Origin: WHTI01 sp963826105
GTDB lineage: Bacteria; Actinomycetota; CADDZG01; WHSQ01
Length of the DNA stretch: 64,000 nucleotides
NCBI GenBank assembly: GCA_963826105.1
Contig: CAWGWA010000003.1
Location: 184,599-248,598 of the forward strand
Direction: 5' to 3'
The notes beneath the pieces were generated by a model. That model ran no database searches, was not told the DNA's origin, and saw nothing but the letters and a program-made list of their open reading frames with translations. The position numbers were made by a program, and so were the translations under genes. Shown here in pieces: positions 1 through 9,263 of the stretch; the stretch's first letter is position 1; every line of letters starts with the position of its first letter.

Positions 1-1700
1 AGTGACGGTGCCCGTCCTGGAGGCTCCGGATCGTTCCGCCGACCTAAAGGCATGACCGGATCCGTGTCGGTTTGATTGAACGTGGAAGCGACCACCACGA
101 TCGGCTCCTTGCCACTCGCCTCGACCCCGTTGTCGGCATCCTCGAGGGTCTGCTCGGAGATCTTCAGGTAGTGCTCGTTGGTCCCCTCGGTGGGTACTCC
201 AACGAAGAAGTTGGGGGCAGAGCCGAGATAGACGTAGCCCCGGTCCAGATACCCGTGGGGAAGACCGGCGCGGGAGACGTTGGCGGACAGCTTCATGAAT
301 CCGTAGATGCGGACCTCTTCGGTCGCAGTCGTGTCGAGGGCGAACACCACCGGGCGGCCGTCGCCGTGTTCCTCGAGTGCGACCTGCAGAGCGGTGAAGT
401 CTTCGACCTGTTGCGGAGTGAGCCAGCTCTCGTCGAGATCGGTCCAGCGCTCGAAGCCGGAGGTGAAGTTCGTTGCGAGCACCGCTGCGATCGCGACGAC
501 CCCGAACAACGGCAACGGATTGGTGCGGCGCGACCATTGCACGAACATCCGAGCGAGGAACGCCGCGCCGAGTCCGATCAAGAGGATCCAGCTGACCGTC
601 ACGTTCAGGAACCGGTAGTACGGATAGGCGAAGCCGGCGAGGAACCCGAAGATGCCGAGCAACGGCAGCAGCCACAGGATCGTCATCCGGGACAGCACGT
701 CTTCGAAGGCCCGCCGACCGGCCGCCAGGAGCCCGACGAGCCCGATGATGAACAGCGGGCCGTTGAGCACGGGGCGGAGTTCGCCGATCCAGCCGCCGAG
801 CCTCTTCTTGAAGAACGCGGCGTCGGCGGGCGGCGCGACCGCGGCTTCGCTCAGCGAGACCTTCGGCCCCCAGGCCCCCAGCTTCCAGATCGCGTACGTG
901 ACGACTACCGAGACGAACGCCCCGATCAACAACGGCCCGTCGTCCCGGATCACGCTCTTGAAGTCGAATCGCCTCAGCAACAGCCGCAGCGCGGAGGCCG
1001 CTCCCAGGACGACGCAGAAGAAGACAAGGGTCGTCGGATGGGTCAGCCCGGCGAGAACGAGGAGCCCGGTAAAGCCGGCGCGGGCTGCCCATGACTCACG
1101 CAACGGCTCGATGAAGTACAACGCGGTGGACAGCAGCACCAGACAGATCAGGTTGTCCAAGTAGCCGAAGAACGGCGACGTCAGGATGAGGCTCGCGACC
1201 GCGAACGCGACGCCATGGAACACGAGAGGGTCTCGCTGCTTACCGGGCTCCGCGACTCCCGGATATCGCCGGTAGAACCCCGCCGTAGCGCTATGCCGGT
1301 AGGCGAAGCCTGCCAGCAGCAGCGCGATCAGAACCCTGATGAGCACCGTAAGCACCATCGTGGTCGTGAGCTGGTCGATGCCGGCAGCGCCGCGGAGGAT
1401 CCCCCCGATGATCGGCGTGCTCACCCGGTAGCCGCCCGCCAGGACGTCACGTGGTCCCGTGACCTCGAGCAGCATGCTCGGATCTTCGGAGATCAGGGCT
1501 TCGGTGCGCCACGTGTAGAAAGCGGGGTCGTCGCCGGGGGCGACACGATCGGTGTTGGTGATGAAGATCGACGAGAAGATGGCGACCAGGATCAGGGTCG
1601 TGATCACGAAGGCGATCGGGCGGTCGAGCATCCTGTCGATCGGGCCGGGTCCCCCGGTTTCGGGGGCCGGGGCGCGCGTAGAAGTGGTTGGTTCGCTCAT
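1..1700 (-). CDS. Large multi-pass membrane protein, GT-C-like (3' end outside window)
   Basis: The frame is open from an ATG at 1700 to the window edge, about 566 codons, so the C-terminus is missing. The start reads MSEPTTSTRAPAPETGG, then a first membrane segment near residues 29-47. About nine more hydrophobic stretches follow to near residue 405, then a soluble, probably extracytoplasmic, domain. Alternating membrane segments with a soluble C-terminal domain resemble GT-C glycosyltransferases or O-antigen-ligase-like proteins. I see no diagnostic catalytic motif, so the function is open. It heads away from the MFS gene at 1726 on the same strand, 25 bases apart, so the two may be co-transcribed. 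Confidence 0.75.
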   Translation of the reverse strand, partial: MSEPTTSTRAPAPETGGPGPIDRMLDRPIAFVITTLILVAIFSSIFITNTDRVAPGDDPAFYTWRTEALISEDPSMLLEVTGPRDVLAGGYRVSTPIIGGILRGAAGIDQLTTTMVLTVLIRVLIALLLAGFAYRHSATAGFYRRYPGVAEPGKQRDPLVFHGVAFAVASLILTSPFFGYLDNLICLVLLSTALYFIEPLRESWAARAGFTGLLVLAGLTHPTTLVFFCVVLGAASALRLLLRRFDFKSVIRDDGPLLIGAFVSVVVTYAIWKLGAWGPKVSLSEAAVAPPADAAFFKKRLGGWIGELRPVLNGPLFIIGLVGLLAAGRRAFEDVLSRMTILWLLPLLGIFGFLAGFAYPYYRFLNVTVSWILLIGLGAAFLARMFVQWSRRTNPLPLFGVVAIAAVLATNFTSGFERWTDLDESWLTPQQVEDFTALQVALEEHGDGRPVVFALDTTATEEVRIYGFMKLSANVSRAGLPHGYLDRGYVYLGSAPNFFVGVPTEGTNEHYLKISEQTLEDADNGVEASGKEPIVVVASTFNQTDTDPVMPLGRRNDPEPPGRAPS

Positions 1701-1725
1701 GGAGCGGCCCATCCTAGACGGTCCC

Positions 1726-3012
1726 TCATGCGGGCCGCTGAGCCGGGGGAGGCGCTAGGAGTCCGGCCCGGCGGAACCACTGGCCGATCCCGAAGAGGCC
1801 CACCAGGAACACGAATCCGACCCCCGCGATCAGCAGGCCCTGGGTGTCATCCGACCACCACAGCTTCATCACGGTGGCCGCCACGACCCAGGCGAAGTTG
1901 TAGGAGAGGTCGTACAGGGAGAACGCACGTCCGCGGAAATCGTCCCCGAGGGACTCCTGCACCATCGTGTCGAGCGAGATCTTGGCGAGGAAGAACCCGA
2001 ATCCGAGGAAGAAGGCCAGGAGCGCTATCGAAGCCTGGAGCTCGATCCCACCGAGCAACGCAACGGCCGCACCTGCGACCGACGAGGAGCCCAGGACCAG
2101 CCGAGGCGTGTTCATCCGCGCGGTCAGGCGACCGGCCATCACGAAGCCGAGCGCTCCCCCGATCGCACCGGCACCGCCGGTGAGCATGAGGATCACGGTG
2201 TCATCGTCCGCCAGCAGTTCCCTGGCGATGAAGCCGATCCCAACGATCGCGAAACTCCACAGGAAGCGGAGCCAGAAGTAGGTCGAGATCGCGGCGCCGG
2301 CGGCGGGAGTGCGAGCGACCTCGCGAACACCCTCGGCGATGTTGCGGACGACCCGGCCCACTTCCTGGATGAAGGAGAGATCTGATCTTGTCTCGCCCGC
2401 CTTGCGGATCATCATCGCCAGCGCGGCACCTGCCATGTAGACGATCGCTCCGAGGATCACGACCGGTTGCACCGGCAGCACGGCAGTTGCAACCACGGCG
2501 AATCCCGCGCCGCCGAGCTGGAAGACCGCGCCGCCGAGCTGCGACACCGCGTTGCCTTCCATCAGCGTGTGATTGTCGAGCACAATCGGTAGGGACGCCG
2601 ACTTCGTTGCGAGCACGACCCGAGTCGAGGCGAGCGTGAGAACGAATGCAAGGAACAGCGGCACCTCTCCGGCCCCCTCCGGCCCCACGACTCCGATCAA
2701 GAGGATGACAACACCTCTCAGGGCATTCGCAAGGAACATGAGCCTGCGACGGTCCCACCGATCGATGATCACGCCGAGAAACGGGCTGATGATCATGTAG
2801 GGGACAAAGATGTAGAGCACGATCCGGAGCAGTTCGTCGGGCGACTTGGCACCCTCGATGTCGAAGCCTTCCTGGCCCCCGAACACGATGAACTTCGCCA
2901 GCGCGGTCTGAACCAGCCCGTCGCCCGCTTGAGCGAGGAACTGCACCCCCATCAGCAACGAGAAATCCCGCGATGACGTGAAGAGTTTGAGGCCCCGCTT
3001 GAGCATGTTCAC
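1726..3012 (-). CDS. MFS transporter (MefA-like efflux family)
   Basis: A 428-residue hydrophobic protein with about 12 membrane segments. The N-terminal part has the soluble-start/TM1 pattern LMGVQFLAQAGDGLVQTALA and a loop-2/3 stretch with DRWDRRRLMFLAN, the basic cytoplasmic loop of major facilitator proteins. This arrangement is typical of the MefA/DHA3-type drug or macrolide efflux branch, but the substrate cannot be inferred. The start is one of two ATGs six bases apart (3012 or 3006). It lies 12 bases after the phosphodiesterase gene (3025-4743) on the same strand and is probably in one transcript with it. Confidence 0.85.
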   Translation of the reverse strand: MNMLKRGLKLFTSSRDFSLLMGVQFLAQAGDGLVQTALAKFIVFGGQEGFDIEGAKSPDELLRIVLYIFVPYMIISPFLGVIIDRWDRRRLMFLANALRGVVILLIGVVGPEGAGEVPLFLAFVLTLASTRVVLATKSASLPIVLDNHTLMEGNAVSQLGGAVFQLGGAGFAVVATAVLPVQPVVILGAIVYMAGAALAMMIRKAGETRSDLSFIQEVGRVVRNIAEGVREVARTPAAGAAISTYFWLRFLWSFAIVGIGFIARELLADDDTVILMLTGGAGAIGGALGFVMAGRLTARMNTPRLVLGSSSVAGAAVALLGGIELQASIALLAFFLGFGFFLAKISLDTMVQESLGDDFRGRAFSLYDLSYNFAWVVAATVMKLWWSDDTQGLLIAGVGFVFLVGLFGIGQWFRRAGLLAPPPAQRPA

Positions 3013-3024
3013 CGGCGACGAACC

Positions 3025-4743
3025 CTACTGTTCGACCGTCGTGATGGGGAATCTGCCCTCGGGATAGATGCCCTCGCCGTAGGACTCGAGCTTCTCCGCC
3101 GTTAGCGAACGGAGGAACGACCCCGGGAAGGCTCCGGCATAGAGCTTCTCCTCGAGGCGTGACTCCGGCACCCGATCGGCCCCCGGGGCGCCGTCGGGGA
3201 TGTTGTCCCCCAGCGTGTAGCTGCCGAGGAAGCGAGCGACGTCCGTTGCCGTCACGCCTTCCTCCTTCATGGCGGCGTGGTCGAGGTAGAGGTCCGAGGT
3301 CGTCACCTTCACGACGATGTCTCCGAACCGCTCCTCGATGTCGCGGCCGACCTCGGGGATCGAGATCCGCCAGGAGCCGACCATCTCGGCCAGGGGCTGC
3401 TGCCCGTGGTCCGCCGAGATCGCGACCATGTAGTTATCTCGCCCGACTTTCTCGTCCAGGAATTCCAACAAGCTGGCGATCTGCGAGTCAGTCTCCTGGA
3501 GGACGTCACCGACCTCGGGATTGATCATGTTCCAGTGATGTCCCGCTGAGTCGGGTGCCTTCAATTCGATCCACGCGATATCCGTGAGGTCGTCGTCGCC
3601 GAAGCCACCGCCCCGCAGCATGTCGACCGAGGCTTCCCCGGCTAAGCGTGCATACGCGGGAGACGCAGCCCTGACCTCCGGCTCGAGGATCGATTCCAGC
3701 GTGTTCCCGAACCACGAGCCATCCTCCAGTCCATCGCGCGCGTCGAGTTCGAGTTCGTACGATTCGAGCGTCGAGATGTCTGTCGTCTCAAGCGCCTCCG
3801 GCAACGTGTAGAAGTCCTCGTTGATCCACCACTTCATCTCCGGCACGTCCCAGATCGCGGCGTAGTCCTTGTCTCCGCCATCGCGTTGGGCACCGTGACC
3901 GATCATCCCGAGATGCCACCCCTCATAGGAGACCGTTCCTACGACCGGACGGTTTCCGTTCTGTTCGTCCCAGAGTTCAGCAACGGTTGGCTCTTCGAGA
4001 TAGGTGGGGTCGGCGTTGTCGAGATAAACGTCCTCGATCGATCCGGTCTCGTCACGGAAGGTGTTGCCGATGATCCCGTGGTCCTCGGGGTAGTGACCGG
4101 TGCCGAAGGTGGCATGCAAGGCGCCCGTGGTCGAGGGGGCCGATCCGATCGTTGCCCCCGTATAGGTCGTCCCCTCGTCTCGCAAGCGCTGGATCGTGGG
4201 CCACGATTGCGGGTGCTCCTTCAACACGTTCCAACCGCCGCCGTCGATCACGATGTTGAGGATCACCTTCGGAGGCTCGGTTCCGGGTTCGATCGCGCCG
4301 GGCAAGGGGGGTTGAACGCCCTGGTAATCCTGTACGCCGAGGAGGTCGGCCCACGTCGAGGCCAGACCCGCGATGTCGACCGCGTCAGAGTTCGTCACGC
4401 CCGCGGGGATCCCAGGGCCTCGCAGGATGATCGGCACCTCTGTCAGGTAGTCCCACGGATTGGGATGGGTCGTGTTGGACCACGGCTCGTCGGAATCGAG
4501 GCTCCTGAGGTCCCACTCCCCAATCATGTAGTTGTAGGGCATCGGAACCGCGATCACGTCGCCGGATCGTTCGGGAAAGTCTCCTCGCTTCAGGTGCGTG
4601 AGGATCGACGTACCGACGTCGCGCGCCATCTCGTCGATCGTCGGGGCATCGCCGGGGACTCCCGTTTCGGGCTTCAGTATGTAGGCGGCGCCGGCTGCCA
4701 CCAAAAGGATGGCCACCACCACCACGAGCACGCGTTTGAGCAA
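3025..4743 (-). CDS. Alkaline-phosphatase-superfamily type I phosphodiesterase, membrane-anchored
   Basis: 572 residues with an N-terminal membrane anchor or signal (residues 3-21). The metal and nucleophile motifs of the nucleotide pyrophosphatase/phosphodiesterase family are visible: VIDGGGW (D167), the nucleophile loop APSTTGALHATFGTG (Ser/Thr 204-206), KAPDSAGHHW (D398, H402/H403) and SADHGQ (D445, H446). It probably hydrolyses a phosphodiester or phosphomonoester outside the membrane. Residues 100-138 contain TEVPIILRGPGIPAG followed by a DIAGLASTWADLLG-like helix, a motif that in sulfatases and phosphatases normally sits after the DHG motif. Here it precedes D167. Substrate unknown. Confidence 0.85.
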   Translation of the reverse strand: MLKRVLVVVVAILLVAAGAAYILKPETGVPGDAPTIDEMARDVGTSILTHLKRGDFPERSGDVIAVPMPYNYMIGEWDLRSLDSDEPWSNTTHPNPWDYLTEVPIILRGPGIPAGVTNSDAVDIAGLASTWADLLGVQDYQGVQPPLPGAIEPGTEPPKVILNIVIDGGGWNVLKEHPQSWPTIQRLRDEGTTYTGATIGSAPSTTGALHATFGTGHYPEDHGIIGNTFRDETGSIEDVYLDNADPTYLEEPTVAELWDEQNGNRPVVGTVSYEGWHLGMIGHGAQRDGGDKDYAAIWDVPEMKWWINEDFYTLPEALETTDISTLESYELELDARDGLEDGSWFGNTLESILEPEVRAASPAYARLAGEASVDMLRGGGFGDDDLTDIAWIELKAPDSAGHHWNMINPEVGDVLQETDSQIASLLEFLDEKVGRDNYMVAISADHGQQPLAEMVGSWRISIPEVGRDIEERFGDIVVKVTTSDLYLDHAAMKEEGVTATDVARFLGSYTLGDNIPDGAPGADRVPESRLEEKLYAGAFPGSFLRSLTAEKLESYGEGIYPEGRFPITTVEQ

Positions 4744-4862
4744 AAGGTTCGATCCCTTCCATGATCGGCATCCATGTTCTACGCCGATAGACCCGCCCCG
4801 CCTCCGGGCTAGGGGCCGAGCATGCAGGTCAGCACCCTAGTACAGGCCGGGCACTCTCGGGA

Positions 4863-5876
4863 TTAGGGCTCTACGACGAGGGCACCGATCATGATGCCCA
4901 TGACGCCGTGCCATTTCCGAGCGTCGGAATACACCGCGGTGAGTCGCATCTTGTCTCCCGCGGCGACCCGTATCCCCGCGGAACGTGAGTACGCGGACAT
5001 CGACCTTAGATCCCAGCCGCTCATAGCCGGATCGTCACCCCTGTACCTAGCTCGTGAGACGTACACCGTCTTCTTGCGGGTCAGGTTCTCGAGTTTGAGG
5101 CGACGGCCCCCATCGTGGAGATGCCCTCCGAGCGTGATGAACCGTCCGCCCAGCGGCATCGTGTAGTCCCAGGTTGGGCTGTAGCCCACTCCAGGAACGG
5201 GCACATCGAACTCGGAGTCAGAACAGTTGTCGATGTCGAACCACACCGGGCGGACATCGGTCATGCCGTCCGCCTCCTCTTCCGGAGTGAACTGAAGATT
5301 GAAGCGGATGTAGACCTCTTTGGGCTCGTCACCGTGCATCCAGTGAAGATGGGTGTTCATCGCCCACGTCGGGCCCAGGAAGGGAACCGCAGAGGGGCCC
5401 TCGTTGTCCCAATGGTAGCCGTAGCCGTCGGGCAGCCCGATCTTCGTTCGTTCCTTGCCGGTGGCGAAGAAACGATCGGGCGTGTAGCCCAGGTAGTCGC
5501 CGATGATCGGGAACTCCTCGCACGTCATGTCTGCCTTGCTCGTGTTGAGCCAAACCGCGTGGTGGAGATGGACCGCGTGACGGGGAACGAATTCCCCTTC
5601 CCGATCCTCAAGCGTCGCTCGCATAGAGGTGATGTAGCCGGCCGCATCCGGAGGGCGCACCAAGCCGGTCCACACCAGGGTTCCGGTTCTCTCTCCTGTC
5701 CTCGGATCGATCGGGGTGTCCTCATAACTGAACGGGCCGTAGAGACACTTGTAGCCCTTGGCGATCTCATGACACTTGCCGTTGTAATTCGGCACCTCGG
5801 TCTGGGCCGAAGAGGTCGTCGTCGGAAGGGCAGTGAGAAGGCAGATCAGGACGACGGTCGCCCGAGAGATACGCAT
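4863..5876 (-). CDS. Secreted copper type II (PHM-like) monooxygenase-fold protein
   Basis: Starting at the ATG at 5876 gives 337 residues with a clean signal peptide (MRISRATVVLICLLTALP, cleavage after about residue 24). An upstream ATG at 5930 would add 18 residues before the signal and is less likely. Possible copper ligands fall in the order known from peptidylglycine alpha-hydroxylating monooxygenase: a His pair (H105, H106), a His further on (H176/H178), an HxH (H252, H254), then a Met near the end (M326 or M329). Three cysteine pairs would fit an exported protein. The family assignment is inferred from this ligand spacing. The reaction and substrate are unknown, and a non-catalytic copper-binding role is possible. 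Confidence 0.65.
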   Translation of the reverse strand: MRISRATVVLICLLTALPTTTSSAQTEVPNYNGKCHEIAKGYKCLYGPFSYEDTPIDPRTGERTGTLVWTGLVRPPDAAGYITSMRATLEDREGEFVPRHAVHLHHAVWLNTSKADMTCEEFPIIGDYLGYTPDRFFATGKERTKIGLPDGYGYHWDNEGPSAVPFLGPTWAMNTHLHWMHGDEPKEVYIRFNLQFTPEEEADGMTDVRPVWFDIDNCSDSEFDVPVPGVGYSPTWDYTMPLGGRFITLGGHLHDGGRRLKLENLTRKKTVYVSRARYRGDDPAMSGWDLRSMSAYSRSAGIRVAAGDKMRLTAVYSDARKWHGVMGIMIGALVVEP

Positions 5877-5993
5877 GCCGTGACTATGTACGCCATCGTT
5901 CCGATGAGCAACATCACAAATCGGACGCAAGCCTCAAAGACCCGCGGGGTTCCCGGCCAGGGGGCAATGGGGCGTGCCTGCTAACGTCACACG

Positions 5994-7031
5994 ATGGGAT
6001 TGAGGATCTTCGGCGCGCTCGTAGCGGCCGCACTGATCGGCTACGCCGTCCGCCGCTACCGGAAGGGCGAGCTGCGCCGCGGCGAGGTCGTAGTCATCGC
6101 GATCGTGTCCCTCGCATTGAGCGTGGCAGCTATCGATCCCGACCTCCTCGATCCGATCCTCCGCAGCATCGGCTTCGAACGTGGAGCTCGGGCCCGGATC
6201 ATCGGTCTGTTGGTCATCTCCAACCTGTTCACCCTCTTCCTTCTCTTCCGCGGTTTCTCACGCGACGACCAGCTCTCCGGTGAAGTCGGAAACCTCGTGG
6301 ACTACGTCGCACTGAAGCGACTCGACGACCGCGGTTGGTCGCCGATCCCCGGAGGTTGTGCGGTGGTCATCCCCGCGTTCAATGAAGAAAGCAACCTGCC
6401 CTCGGTACTGAACGAGATGCCTACTGAGGTCGAAGGTCTTCCCGTCTACGTGATCGTGATCGCCGACGGTTGCACGGATAGGACTGAGGAAGTTTCCCGC
6501 TCGCTGGGCGCCAACGTGATCCGACGCGATCTGCGACGGGGGTCGGGCGCTGCGGTACGTCTGGGCTATCGCGCGGCCTTGAAGGCCGGGGCGAAGGTCG
6601 TGGTTACGCTCGACGCCGACGGTCAGCACGACCCCGGCGAGATGGCTCAACTGGTTAAGCCACTGATCGTCGGCGACGCCGACATGGTTCAGGGCTCGCG
6701 GATCCTCGGATCGTTCGAGATCGAATCGCACGTGCGCAAACACGGAGTGCGGATCTTCGCCCGGATGCTTACGACGCTCGGGCGCACCAAGATCACCGAC
6801 CCATCTACCGGCTACCGAGCACTGACTGCCGACGCCCTCCGCCATCTCGACCTCCGGCAAGACCAGTTCTACGTGTCCGAAGTCATCCTGGACGCCGCGC
6901 GCAAAGGTCTCGATGTGGTCGAGGTCCCCATCACGATGCGCAAGCGGGCGAGCGGGTCGAGCAAGAAGCCGACGAGCCTGCGGTACGCGTGGGGGTTCAG
7001 CAAAGCCATCGTCAGGACCTGGCTTAGATGA
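5994..7031 (+). CDS. DUF2304 membrane domain fused to GT2 glycosyltransferase
   Basis: 345 residues. Residues 1-95 contain three hydrophobic segments of the DUF2304 type. From about residue 120 a family-2 glycosyltransferase domain follows, with CAVVIPAFNEESNLPSVL, an IADGCTDRT turn, the DxD-like DADGQHD and a GSRILGSFE stretch. It resembles polyprenyl-phosphate mannosyl/glucosyltransferases that load a sugar on a lipid carrier at the inner face of the membrane. DUF2304 and GT2 are usually separate adjacent genes; here they are one polypeptide. The gene is convergent with 7048-8094. Confidence 0.85.
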   Translation: MGLRIFGALVAAALIGYAVRRYRKGELRRGEVVVIAIVSLALSVAAIDPDLLDPILRSIGFERGARARIIGLLVISNLFTLFLLFRGFSRDDQLSGEVGNLVDYVALKRLDDRGWSPIPGGCAVVIPAFNEESNLPSVLNEMPTEVEGLPVYVIVIADGCTDRTEEVSRSLGANVIRRDLRRGSGAAVRLGYRAALKAGAKVVVTLDADGQHDPGEMAQLVKPLIVGDADMVQGSRILGSFEIESHVRKHGVRIFARMLTTLGRTKITDPSTGYRALTADALRHLDLRQDQFYVSEVILDAARKGLDVVEVPITMRKRASGSSKKPTSLRYAWGFSKAIVRTWLR

Positions 7032-7047
7032 CGGAGTTGACGATTCG

Positions 7048-8094
7048 CTAGATCGCCCCGGCCGATAACAGGTAGTCCTCGGCTTCCTCGTCCCAATCGA
7101 GATCGACGAACCCTTTGGTCTGAGCCGCCTTCGCGAACTGAAGGAACCCCCCGTAGCCGAAGTTCTTCTCCGAGAAGTTGGGCTGCCGTTTGCGCAGCTC
7201 GTTCTTGAGACCCGAAAGTGGCGGCGGACCAGTACGCAACTCGATCTCGGCGACCACCTCCTTCAGCAGCTCGAAGGCCGTCTCCTCCCCTCCACCGTCC
7301 TTGGGGAAATCAACGAACGGATCGCCTTCGGCGCCACCGGACAACTCGATGATCCCGGCTGTCTCGAGGTGTCGCATCAACTCGCCCCATGCTCTGAACC
7401 CGTAGTCCCCTTCCGAGAACGTGGGGTCCTTGCGCAGCAGTGCGCGCTTCACCATCGACGAGAGGACCGGGCCATCCATGCTCCGTTGGAGGCCCGACAG
7501 TGTTTTGGTCACCAAACGGGCGATCGCACCGAGATCGGTGGTCTCCTCTCCGGATTCGACCTCATCGACGGATCCCGCCGGCTCCTTGCGTCTCCGTCGC
7601 CGCGGCGCGGCCTTGGCGGAGCCGGGACCGAGCAGGCGCTCGTAGAACAGGAACTCGTCACAGGCCCCCGGGAGGAGCTGCGACGTCGAGCCCTCGACGC
7701 CGATGCCGACGACCCGCTTGTTGAGTTCTCTGAGCTTCAGGACCAGCGGTGTGAAATCGGAATCGCCCGATGCGAGTGCGAACGTCGTGATAAATCCTCG
7801 CTCGAAAGCCATCTCGAGTGCGTCGACTGCGAGCTTGATGTCGGCCGCGTTCTTGCGGACGATCCCCGTCCGCTGCGGGATCTCGATCAACTCGATCCGT
7901 TGCTCGACCAACGCCTGCCGATGCTCGGAAAAGAGGTTCCAGTCGGCATACGCACGGCGGACCACAACGCGGCCTCGCTCGGACAGGGCGTCCATGATCA
8001 CGAGCGGATCGAATTGCACCCCCCGGTCGCGTGCGCCCAGGGCGATGTTCTCGAAGTCAAAGAAGATAGCTATCCGCTCTTCGTTGTCACTCAC
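7048..8094 (-). CDS. NYN-domain ribonuclease-like protein with two OST-HTH/LOTUS domains
   Basis: A GTG start at 8094 overlaps the TGA of rnd by four bases (GTGA), so translation is probably coupled. The 348-residue product begins with a NYN (PIN-like) domain: FFDFEN (D13), NAADIKLAVDALE (D85, D91) and ASGDSDF (D111, D113) supply the acidic metal-binding residues. After a basic linker (RRRRRK near 165-170) come two winged-helix modules near 186-255 and 275-345, each with the FSE(G/K)x(Y/F)G signature of OST-HTH/LOTUS domains. LOTUS domains bind RNA (G-quadruplex RNA in some cases), so this is probably an RNA-guided or RNA-structure-specific nuclease. Together with RNase D it forms an RNA-processing unit. 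Confidence 0.85.
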   Translation of the reverse strand: MSDNEERIAIFFDFENIALGARDRGVQFDPLVIMDALSERGRVVVRRAYADWNLFSEHRQALVEQRIELIEIPQRTGIVRKNAADIKLAVDALEMAFERGFITTFALASGDSDFTPLVLKLRELNKRVVGIGVEGSTSQLLPGACDEFLFYERLLGPGSAKAAPRRRRRKEPAGSVDEVESGEETTDLGAIARLVTKTLSGLQRSMDGPVLSSMVKRALLRKDPTFSEGDYGFRAWGELMRHLETAGIIELSGGAEGDPFVDFPKDGGGEETAFELLKEVVAEIELRTGPPPLSGLKNELRKRQPNFSEKNFGYGGFLQFAKAAQTKGFVDLDWDEEAEDYLLSAGAI

Positions 8095-9263
8095 AGGTGG
8101 ACCTCCTCTATGTACGGCGGGTCCTCGATCGCGCGGACCGCCACGCGGCCCTCGGCAAGGGCCACAACGGCCTCGCCGGCAAGATCGCGTCTCCACCCTC
8201 GCATGAGACGGTGCCCATCCAGGTTTTCGCCGGAGAACACACCGGCTAGGAGCCCCTCGAGGTCACCTCTGGTCGCGACCAGTTCGGTTGCGATCTCGGC
8301 GTGCTCGCACCTCGATCGCACGATGGCGTCCGCCAGACCGGCCAGCATCCGAGCGCGGATCTGAGCCGCCCGTGGCGCCGACGGCGCCGATTCGATCGCC
8401 GGGGATCGCTTCCCTTTCTCGATCGCTTGAACGATGCCCGGCCCGGAGCGCTCGGCCTCCTTCGGATTGAGTCCTCGGATGCCGGTGAGTTCAGCAACAC
8501 TTCCCGGCGAACGGCGGGCGATCTCGACGAGGGTCTGATCCTTCAGGACCCAGCCACGCGGGATGTCTCGCCGCGACGCGGTCTCTTCGCGCCAGCGGGC
8601 GACCTCTCTCAGGATCGCCAGGTGTTTACCTCTCAAAGATCCCTTGCCCGAAACGCGTCGCCAGGCCTCGGCGGGGTCGGCCGAGTACAGGTCTTCCTTC
8701 TCGAACGAGAGGAGTTCCTCCTCGACCCATCCGAGCCGTCCCATCTCAGTCAGCTTCTTCTTGAGGATGTCGGCCGCGTCGAGGAGGTAGCGAACGTCGT
8801 TGGCGGCGTAGTGCAACTGAGCCTGGGTCAGCGGGCGCTTGCACCAGTCCGTGTACGACTCACCCTTGTCGACCCTGGCCCCCACGGTTTCCTCGATCAA
8901 CCGGTTGTACGGGAGCGAGGCTCCTATGCCGGCGAAGCCGGCCGCCACCTGAACATCGAACACGCGCGACGGAACCGCGTTCATGCCCTCGTAGAAAAGT
9001 TCGAAGTCCTGTCGCCCGGCATGAACCACGACCTCGACCTCGGGACTCGAGATCAGGTCGCCGATCCCTTTCAGGTCGACGTTCTCGAGCGGATCGATCA
9101 GCAGGATCTCCCCGGGAGTCGAGACCTGAACCAAACACAAGCGTGCTCGGTAGGTCTTCTCGCGCATGAACTCGGTATCCAACCCAACTCTTCCTGCGGT
9201 TCGCGCGGCTTCAACCAGGACGTCGATGTCGTTCTGGGTCGTGAGGATCGTCCGCTCGGTCAC
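8091..9263 (-). CDS. rnd: Ribonuclease D (DEDDy 3'-5' exoribonuclease)
   Basis: 390 residues from a GTG at 9263, which overlaps the TGA of the acyl-CoA dehydrogenase gene by four bases. The DEDDy exonuclease residues are visible: LDTEF (D29, E31), HAGRQDFELF (D86) and YAANDVRYLLD (Y152, D156). Two HRDC-like helical regions follow (about 205-285 and 300-380), the second containing the ELVATRGDLEGLLAG stretch. RNase D trims tRNA and other stable RNA 3' ends. The tight coupling to the NYN/LOTUS gene downstream suggests shared RNA substrates. Confidence 0.92.
   Translation of the reverse strand: MTERTILTTQNDIDVLVEAARTAGRVGLDTEFMREKTYRARLCLVQVSTPGEILLIDPLENVDLKGIGDLISSPEVEVVVHAGRQDFELFYEGMNAVPSRVFDVQVAAGFAGIGASLPYNRLIEETVGARVDKGESYTDWCKRPLTQAQLHYAANDVRYLLDAADILKKKLTEMGRLGWVEEELLSFEKEDLYSADPAEAWRRVSGKGSLRGKHLAILREVARWREETASRRDIPRGWVLKDQTLVEIARRSPGSVAELTGIRGLNPKEAERSGPGIVQAIEKGKRSPAIESAPSAPRAAQIRARMLAGLADAIVRSRCEHAEIATELVATRGDLEGLLAGVFSGENLDGHRLMRGWRRDLAGEAVVALAEGRVAVRAIEDPPYIEEVHL

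Noticed and set aside
72..1094. Long plus-strand ORF of 340 codons
   Set aside because: It is the shadow of the minus-strand membrane protein gene 1-1700, which has clean membrane helices. The plus-strand product is Arg/Glu-rich without domain features.
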